A stretch of DNA of 64,000 nucleotides from UBA10649 sp963842725 (GTDB taxonomy: Bacteria > Actinomycetota > Actinomycetes > S36-B12), in the NCBI GenBank assembly GCA_963842725.1, contig CAWJHN010000004.1, positions 434,001 to 498,000 of the forward strand. Direction: 5' to 3'. A model generated the notes under the pieces. It was not told the origin of the DNA, ran no database searches, and was given only the letters and a program-made list of their open reading frames with translations. Shown here in pieces: positions 59,257 to 64,000 of this stretch (its first letter is position 1; each line of letters opens with the position of its first letter). The position numbers and the translations under genes were made by a program.

Positions 59257-60036
59257 GTGACGACCGAGGAGCAGCCGCTGCTGCAGCTCGTCGACGTTCG
59301 CGTCCGGCTCAGCGGCCTGCAGATCCTCGACGGCGTCAGCATCAGCGTGCCGCCCGGCACCGTCACGGGGCTCATCGGGCCGAACGGCGCCGGCAAGACC
59401 ACCGTCTTCAACGTCATCAGTGGATTCGTCAAGCCCGAGTCCGGTCAGGTCCACTACCAGGGCAAGGAGCTCGGCCGGATCCGCGCGCACCGGCTCACCA
59501 GGATGGGCATCTCCCGGACGCTCCAGGGCGTCGGGCTGTTCCCGAGCCTGTCGGCCCTCGAGAACGTGATGCTCGGCGGCTCGTCGCACGTGCGCAGCGG
59601 ACTGGTCTCGCAGTCCTTCGCGATGCCGTGGACCGACATCGAGACTGAGCGTCTTCGGGTTCGCGCCCTCGAGGTGATGGAGGTGCTCGGCGTGGCCGAG
59701 CACGCATCGCGACTTCCCGGCGAGTTGCCGTACCCGCTGCAGAAGCGGGTGGCGCTCGCGCGCTCGCTGATCTCGGACCCCAAGTTGCTGCTGCTCGACG
59801 AGCCGGCCGGTGGCGTCAGCTCCGCCGACATGGCAGAGCTCGGGCGGCTGATCCGCAGTTGGGTCCCTGAGCGCACCGTGCTGCTCGTCGAGCACCACAT
59901 GGAACTCGTCATGGCGGTATGCGACCTGATCTGGGTGCTCGACGCGGGCCGGGTCATCGCGTCCGGGACGCCTGACCAGGTGCGCAACGATCCGGCCGTG
60001 CTCGCCGCCTACCTGGGAGAGGACGGTGCCGCCTGA
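59257..60036 (+). CDS. livG: branched-chain amino acid ABC transporter ATPase, LivG type
   Basis: 259 residues from GTG 59257 (GAGGGGG upstream; ATG 59215 in frame is an alternative). Walker A GPNGAGKT (41-48), Walker B LLLLDEPAGG, switch His in VLLVEHHM. The signature sequence, normally LSYGQQR, reads LPYPLQKRVALARSL, a variant. LivG-specific end LAAYLGE is kept. Hydrolyses ATP to drive LivHM. Stop overlaps livF start (TGATG). The 164 bp upstream contain TTGACC at 59177-59182 but no good -10. Confidence 0.92.
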   Translation: MTTEEQPLLQLVDVRVRLSGLQILDGVSISVPPGTVTGLIGPNGAGKTTVFNVISGFVKPESGQVHYQGKELGRIRAHRLTRMGISRTLQGVGLFPSLSALENVMLGGSSHVRSGLVSQSFAMPWTDIETERLRVRALEVMEVLGVAEHASRLPGELPYPLQKRVALARSLISDPKLLLLDEPAGGVSSADMAELGRLIRSWVPERTVLLVEHHMELVMAVCDLIWVLDAGRVIASGTPDQVRNDPAVLAAYLGEDGAA

Positions 60037-60740
60037 TGCTCTCGATCACCGACCTCTCCGTCAACTACGGCCCCGTCCAGGCGCTGTCCCACGTGAGCAT
60101 CGAGGTGCCGCGCGGTGAGGTGACCGCCGTCATCGGCGCGAACGGCGCCGGCAAGTCCACCCTCATGCGGACGCTCGCCGGCCTGGTACGGCCGGCCTCG
60201 GGCACGGTGACCCTCGACGGCGTCGTCCTCACCGGACGAAAGGCGGAGGACGTCGTTCGCATGGGCGTCGCGCTCGTGCCCGAGGGCCGCTCCACGGTGC
60301 CGGAGCTCACGGTCGACGAGAACCTGCGGCTCGGCGGCATGTGGCGCAACCGAACCGAGCGGGCGGCCCTGCACGCCCAGTTCTACGACCTCTTCCCCGT
60401 TCTGGGCCAGCGGCGCAAGATGCGCGCCGACACCCTCAGCGGCGGCGAGCGGCAGCAGCTGGCGATCGGGCGGGCCCTGATGTGCGGTCCGCAGTGCCTT
60501 CTGCTCGACGAGCCCTCGCTCGGCCTGGCACCCCTCATCGTCACGCAGATCCTCGAGATGGTCCGGGACCTCGCCAAGGAGGCGAACATCGCCGTGCTCC
60601 TCGTCGAGCAGAACGCCGTCACGGCGCTGCGGGTCGCGCACACCGGGGTGGTCCTCAACCTCGGTCAGGTCGTGATGTCCGGCAGTGCGTCCGACATCGC
60701 CTCGCACGAGGAGTTGCGCCATGCGTACCTCGGCTACTAG
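60036..60740 (+). CDS. livF: branched-chain amino acid ABC transporter ATPase, LivF type
   Basis: 234 residues, normal length. Walker A GANGAGKST, complete signature LSGGERQQLAIGRAL, Walker B LLLDEPSLG and switch His in LLVEQNA region; ends with YLGY as in LivF. The second ATPase of the heterodimer. Coupled to livG. Confidence 0.94.
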   Translation: MLSITDLSVNYGPVQALSHVSIEVPRGEVTAVIGANGAGKSTLMRTLAGLVRPASGTVTLDGVVLTGRKAEDVVRMGVALVPEGRSTVPELTVDENLRLGGMWRNRTERAALHAQFYDLFPVLGQRRKMRADTLSGGERQQLAIGRALMCGPQCLLLDEPSLGLAPLIVTQILEMVRDLAKEANIAVLLVEQNAVTALRVAHTGVVLNLGQVVMSGSASDIASHEELRHAYLGY

Positions 60741-60767
60741 CGGCGGTCGGGCCCGGAGGGCCGTCCG

Positions 60768-61646
60768 ATGACCAATCTCGTCGACTACCTGCTCGGTGGC
60801 GTGGGCTCCGGGGCCGTCATCGCGCTGATGGCGCTTGCGCTCGTCCTGACGTGGCGCGCGACCAGGGTGGTCAACTTCGCGCAGGTCGGACAGGCGATGT
60901 TCACGACGTTCATCGCCCTCTCGATCCAGAACGCGACCGGAAGCTGGCTCGTCGCGCTGCTGGGTGCCATGGTCGCCGGCGCGATCCTGGGCGTGATCGT
61001 GCAGTACCTCGTGCTGCGGCCCGTCTCCCGCATGGACACCTCCGGTGCGATCATCGCCACCTTCGGGGTCCTCATCGCGCTCCAGGCCGCCGCGGGGATG
61101 ATCTGGGGCGGCGACAGCCAGGCCTATCCCCAGCCCTTCGACAACTCCGCGATCACCGCCTTCGGCCGGGAGTGGCCGCTCTCGGTGTACGACCTCGTCG
61201 TGATCGGCTTCGCCGCGGTGCTGGTGGTCGGCCTGACCCTGCTGTTCACGCGGACGTCGCTGGGCCTGTCGATGAGGGCGACCGCATTCAACCCCGAGGT
61301 GGCCAGGCTGTCCGGCATCCGCGTGAGCCGGACGCTGACGATCGGCTGGGCCCTGGCGGGGTTCGTCGGCGCGTGCGCGGGAGTGCTGGTGGCGCCGACA
61401 TCGACGATCTCGCCCAACAGCTTCGACATCCTGCTGGTCTTCGCCTTCACGGCGGCCGTCATCGGCGGCCTCGACAGCCTCATCGGCGCCGTGATGATGG
61501 GCATCGCCACCGGGCTGGTGCTGTCGGTCGTGTCCGGCTACAGCGACTCGAGCAACGCTCCCGTCGCGGCGCTGGTCCTGCTGGCGCTGAACCTGCTCAT
61601 CAAGCCCGAGGGACTCTTCGGGCACAACAAGGCCCGAGCGGTGTAG
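60768..61646 (+). CDS. livH: branched-chain amino acid ABC transporter permease, LivH type
   Basis: 292 residues, eight or nine membrane helices. VVNFAQVGQAMFTTFIALSI and the cytoplasmic loop MRATAFNPEVARLSGIRV (the ATPase contact) are typical LivH. The usual ANG-type loop differs (FNPEVARLSG). livM follows after 8 nt. Confidence 0.93.
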   Translation: MTNLVDYLLGGVGSGAVIALMALALVLTWRATRVVNFAQVGQAMFTTFIALSIQNATGSWLVALLGAMVAGAILGVIVQYLVLRPVSRMDTSGAIIATFGVLIALQAAAGMIWGGDSQAYPQPFDNSAITAFGREWPLSVYDLVVIGFAAVLVVGLTLLFTRTSLGLSMRATAFNPEVARLSGIRVSRTLTIGWALAGFVGACAGVLVAPTSTISPNSFDILLVFAFTAAVIGGLDSLIGAVMMGIATGLVLSVVSGYSDSSNAPVAALVLLALNLLIKPEGLFGHNKARAV

Positions 61647-61654
61647 GGGACGAC

Positions 61655-63028
61655 ATGAGACAGCTCATGCGCCTGCCCGGCGCCAGACTCGTGACGCACG
61701 CGCTGCTGGTCGTCGTCGTCTTCATCGTCATGATGTGGGTCAACAACGCGGTCGACCCCCTGATGAACTACTACATCGCCCTGGTCGCCATGTACGCCAC
61801 CGCGATGTTCGGCATGGTGATCCTGGTCGGGCTGTCCGGGCAGGTGTCGCTGGGCAACGGCGCGCTGATGGCCGTCGGCGGGTACATGTTCGCGCTGACC
61901 TCGATGAACTGGCAGACGGTGCCGATCATCGGCGTGCCCATGAACGGGATCTGGGCGATGGCCTTCGCGGCGGTGGGCGGCCTGCTGTTCGGCCTGCTGA
62001 TCGGCGGCCTCGCGGCGCGCCTGCAGGGTCCCTACCTCGCCGGACTCACGCTCGGCATCGCGGTCGGCATCCCCGCCATCGCCAACCGCTTCCCCGAGCT
62101 GCTGGGCGGCGAGACGGGCCTTCAGCTGACCGTGCCCTACCCCGAGGGCGGCTACGCGGCCGACGAGGCGTTCGATGATCGGTTCGCCGAGGAGCTCCCG
62201 ACGGAGCAGGAGCCGCTGCCCTCCGAGGCGGCCTCTCTCAGCCCCGACGATCTGCTGACGCTGGACAACTTCCCGTCCGAGGGAGCATCGGCGTTTCCGT
62301 CGGAGGCGGCATCCGTCAATCCCGACGATCTGCTGACGCTGGACAACTTCCCGTCGGCCGGCGCATCGGTCGCACCGGACGACCTGCTCACAGTCGATAA
62401 CTTCCCCTCGGACGGCGCCTCGGTGGGCACGGATCTGGGCGGTACCGACCTGGGTGGCACGGACCTGGGCGGCACGGACCTGGGATTCGACCCCGGCTTC
62501 ATCCTGGAGCGGTGGCAGGCGTCTCTCGCGGTGGCCGTGGCGTGCATCGTCGCTTTCGTGGCCCTCAACCTGGTGCGCGGTCGGCAGGGCAGGGTGTGGC
62601 GAGCCGTGCGCGACGATCCCGTCGCGGCAGCGGTCAGCGGCATCTCCCCGGCCGGTTCGAAGGTCTCGGCGTTCGTGATGAGCAGCCTGTTCGCCGCCCT
62701 GTCCGGCGCCGTCTTCGCACAGATCCTCAGCTACGTGGGTCCCGGAGCGTACGGACTGGGCCTGTCGCTCTCCCTGCTCGTGGGCGTGGTCCTCGGCGGG
62801 CGCTCGTCCCTGCTGGGCGCCATCATCGGCGCGGTGCTGCTGGTGTGGCTGCCTGAGTTCGTCCACCAGCTGTCCGACGATCGCGGCTGGGACGACCAGA
62901 TAACCAACAACGCGCCGAACCTCATCTACGGCCTGCTGGTGGTGCTGGTCGTGCTCGTGGCACCGGGCGGCATCGTGGGTTCACTGCAAGCGCTTGTAGC
63001 CAAGGTCACGAAACGCTCCGCGAAATAG
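61655..63028 (+). CDS. livM: branched-chain amino acid ABC transporter permease, LivM type, with repeat insertion
   Basis: 457 residues, against about 300-350 usually. Helices of a normal LivM surround an acidic, Pro/Ser/Gly-rich insertion of roughly 115 residues (165-280). Conserved LivM parts: GLSGQVSLGNGALMAVGGY, LQGPYLAGLTLGIAV, RAVRDDPVAAAVSGISP (ATPase contact loop) and GPGAYGLGLSLSLLVGVVLGG. The insertion contains three PDDLLTxDNFPSxGAS units and four GTDLG units and lies in the loop after EL-LGGETGLQL, predicted on the outer face. ATG start; the downstream substrate-binding gene has its own start region. Confidence 0.9.
   Translation: MRQLMRLPGARLVTHALLVVVVFIVMMWVNNAVDPLMNYYIALVAMYATAMFGMVILVGLSGQVSLGNGALMAVGGYMFALTSMNWQTVPIIGVPMNGIWAMAFAAVGGLLFGLLIGGLAARLQGPYLAGLTLGIAVGIPAIANRFPELLGGETGLQLTVPYPEGGYAADEAFDDRFAEELPTEQEPLPSEAASLSPDDLLTLDNFPSEGASAFPSEAASVNPDDLLTLDNFPSAGASVAPDDLLTVDNFPSDGASVGTDLGGTDLGGTDLGGTDLGFDPGFILERWQASLAVAVACIVAFVALNLVRGRQGRVWRAVRDDPVAAAVSGISPAGSKVSAFVMSSLFAALSGAVFAQILSYVGPGAYGLGLSLSLLVGVVLGGRSSLLGAIIGAVLLVWLPEFVHQLSDDRGWDDQITNNAPNLIYGLLVVLVVLVAPGGIVGSLQALVAKVTKRSAK
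62237..62485 (+). repeat. in-frame repeats inside livM
   Basis: 54-bp units at 62237-62290, 62315-62368 and 62369-62422 encode xxPDDLLTxDNFPSxGAS; then four 15-bp units (62426-62485) encode GTDLG. A shorter PSEAAS segment is also duplicated before the first and second unit. The units are similar at DNA level, suggesting recent duplication. Confidence 0.85.
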
Positions 63029-63040
63029 CGCGAATCGGGC

Positions 63041-63055
63041 ACTCGTATAACGAGT
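63041..63055. promoter_or_regulatory. palindrome ACTCGT-ATA-ACGAGT before substrate-binding gene
   Basis: Perfect 6-bp arms, 12 bp after the livM stop. Could be an operator or weak terminator. A second short hairpin CCACC-TACT-GGTGG lies at 63076-63089, inside the spacer of a possible promoter TTGCGG (63068-63073) - 17 bp - TAGCCT (63091-63096). Confidence 0.35.
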
Positions 63056-63197
63056 CGACCAAACCCGTTGCGGGGCCACCTACTGGTGGGTAGCCTCGCA
63101 GGACGTTGCGTCAGCGGACCGCAACCGAAACGTCACCAGTTCGACACACTCGATTCAGACGGCGTGGTCCGCGCGCCCTTCTTGGGGAGGATTGTCC

Positions 63198-64000
63198 GTG
63201 AGCAAAGTCTTTGCGACCCGCGCGGTCGCACTTGGGGCGACGGCAGCGGTAGCGCTCGCCCTCGCCGCACCGGCGGGGGCGGCTCGACCTGCCGCCGACC
63301 CCGGCGTGAGCGCGACGCAGATCGTGATCGGCACGACCACTCCGCTGACCGGCCCGGCGTCCCCGGGCTACAAGGACGTGGCTCCCGCCGCTCAGGCGTA
63401 CTTCAACTACGTCAACGCGAACGGCGGAATCAACGGTCGCAAGATCAAGTACGTGGTCTACGACGACCAGTACAACCCCGCGCTCGCCAAGAAGACCACC
63501 AGCCAGCTGATCCTCCGTGACAAGGTCTTCGCGATCTTCGGAGCACTCGGCACGCCCACGCACTCGGCCGTCGTCGCTGACATCAACCGTCGCGGCATCC
63601 CGGACATCTTCGTCAACACGGGGTCGTCGAACTTCGACAACGTCCGGCGCTACCCGACGACCTTCCCCTACTTCCCGTCGTACGTGGTCGAGGCGAAGAC
63701 CATGGCGTTCTACATCAACGGCGACAGCGCCCTCAAGGCCAAGAAGAGGTGCCTGTTCTACCAGGACGGCGAGTTCGGCGACAACGCCGAGCTCGGGTTC
63801 AACGCAGCCGGCATGAAGTTCGACACCACGGTGTCCTACTTCTCCGGTCAGCAGGTCCAGCCGTTCACGTCGCAGATCACCAAGCTCAAGTCCGCGGGCT
63901 GCGACCTGGTCGTGTTCTTCGGAGTCACGTCCGCGACTGCGCAGATGCTCGGCACCGCAGCCAAGGCCGGCTTCAAGCCCACGTGGATGATCACCTCGGT
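63198..64000 (+). CDS. ABC transporter substrate-binding protein (LivK-like), 3' end cut by window edge
   Basis: 267 complete codons visible, no stop before the edge. GTG 63198 follows GGGGAGG (63184-63190). Signal peptide with a hydrophobic core and AGAA-type cleavage region near residue 28; no lipobox. The mature part begins with VSATQIVIGTTTPLTGPASP, then AYFNYVNANGGINGRKIKYV and YQDGEFGDNAELGF, a type I periplasmic-binding fold of the Leu/Ile/Val or amide/urea family. Delivers the solute to LivHM. Ligand not predictable. Confidence 0.9.
   Translation, partial: MSKVFATRAVALGATAAVALALAAPAGAARPAADPGVSATQIVIGTTTPLTGPASPGYKDVAPAAQAYFNYVNANGGINGRKIKYVVYDDQYNPALAKKTTSQLILRDKVFAIFGALGTPTHSAVVADINRRGIPDIFVNTGSSNFDNVRRYPTTFPYFPSYVVEAKTMAFYINGDSALKAKKRCLFYQDGEFGDNAELGFNAAGMKFDTTVSYFSGQQVQPFTSQITKLKSAGCDLVVFFGVTSATAQMLGTAAKAGFKPTWMITS

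Noticed and set aside
1..64000. Mobile elements, integrase, prophage, toxin-antitoxin or biosynthetic cluster
   Set aside because: No matching protein motifs, terminal inverted repeats or target-site duplications were seen; gene order is core chromosomal.

Overview
This 64 kb window is a contiguous piece of a high-GC actinobacterial chromosome. The gene order (rex/hemD, then resA-ccdA-resB-ccsB, then menA/E/B/C/D/F/G, nuoA-N, a long-chain prenyl diphosphate synthase, then tRNA-Thr/tRNA-Met/rpmG/hadAB and tRNA-Trp/secE/nusG/rplK/rplA) follows the arrangement known around Rv0505c-Rv0562 and Rv0634A-Rv0641 of Mycobacterium tuberculosis. No mycolate genes are seen beyond hadAB-like genes, and the house style (many GTG starts, K/A/P-rich extension on HemD, degenerate SUMT domain, long acidic NusG N-terminus) suggests a non-mycolate actinobacterium. 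Propionibacteriales/Nocardioidaceae (Aeromicrobium- or Nocardioides-like) is my best guess, and that is inference. I see no transposase, integrase, prophage, CRISPR array or rRNA operon.

Layout. 1-5.6 kb: HAD phosphatase (cut by the window edge), acyl-CoA ligase, glutaredoxin, the redox repressor Rex and a fused SUMT-like/HemD protein; hemA, hemC and hemB, which normally sit here, are absent. 5.6-10.1 kb: histidine phosphatase plus the System II cytochrome c maturation set. 10.1-12.7 kb: small membrane proteins and a multi-PAS protein without output domain. 12.6-22.3 kb: essentially the whole classical menaquinone pathway, interrupted by a TetR-GNAT fusion. 22.2-22.6 kb: a 56-bp tandem repeat that supplies the end of menG, then a near-consensus Rex operator in front of nuoA. 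22.6-38.0 kb: the 14-gene complex I operon, then a prenyl diphosphate synthase for the quinone tail. 39.0-44.2 kb: RarD-like permease, 2-oxoacid:ferredoxin oxidoreductase (korA carries a frameshift) and, divergently, a compact trio of NuoB/NuoC/NuoI-like proteins without any NuoD or membrane partner. 44.3-50.2 kb: YajQ, a trimethylamine-dehydrogenase-like flavoprotein with altered active-site and cluster ligands, tRNA-Tyr, metallo-beta-lactamase-fold protein, agmatine deiminase and SDR. 50.2-58.3 kb: tRNAs, L33, MaoC-type dehydratases, MurB, a lipoprotein, an aminotransferase, SecE/NusG and L11/L1. 58.3-64 kb: a membrane protein and a LivGFHM-K branched-chain amino-acid-type ABC transporter whose LivM carries a repeat insertion.

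Functionally the first two thirds read as one respiratory supercluster: quinone head group (men), quinone tail (prenyl synthase), complex I (nuo), cytochrome c maturation (res/ccs) and the NADH/NAD+-sensing repressor Rex, with an operator matching the Rex consensus in front of nuoA. The item most worth follow-up is the NuoB/NuoC/NuoI-like trio next to the ferredoxin-dependent 2-oxoacid oxidoreductase: all iron-sulfur ligands are kept, but the catalytic and membrane partners are not in this window. A second window-wide pattern is that at least ten genes carry a TANNNT -10 box 6-7 nt before the start codon, the signature of leaderless transcription.
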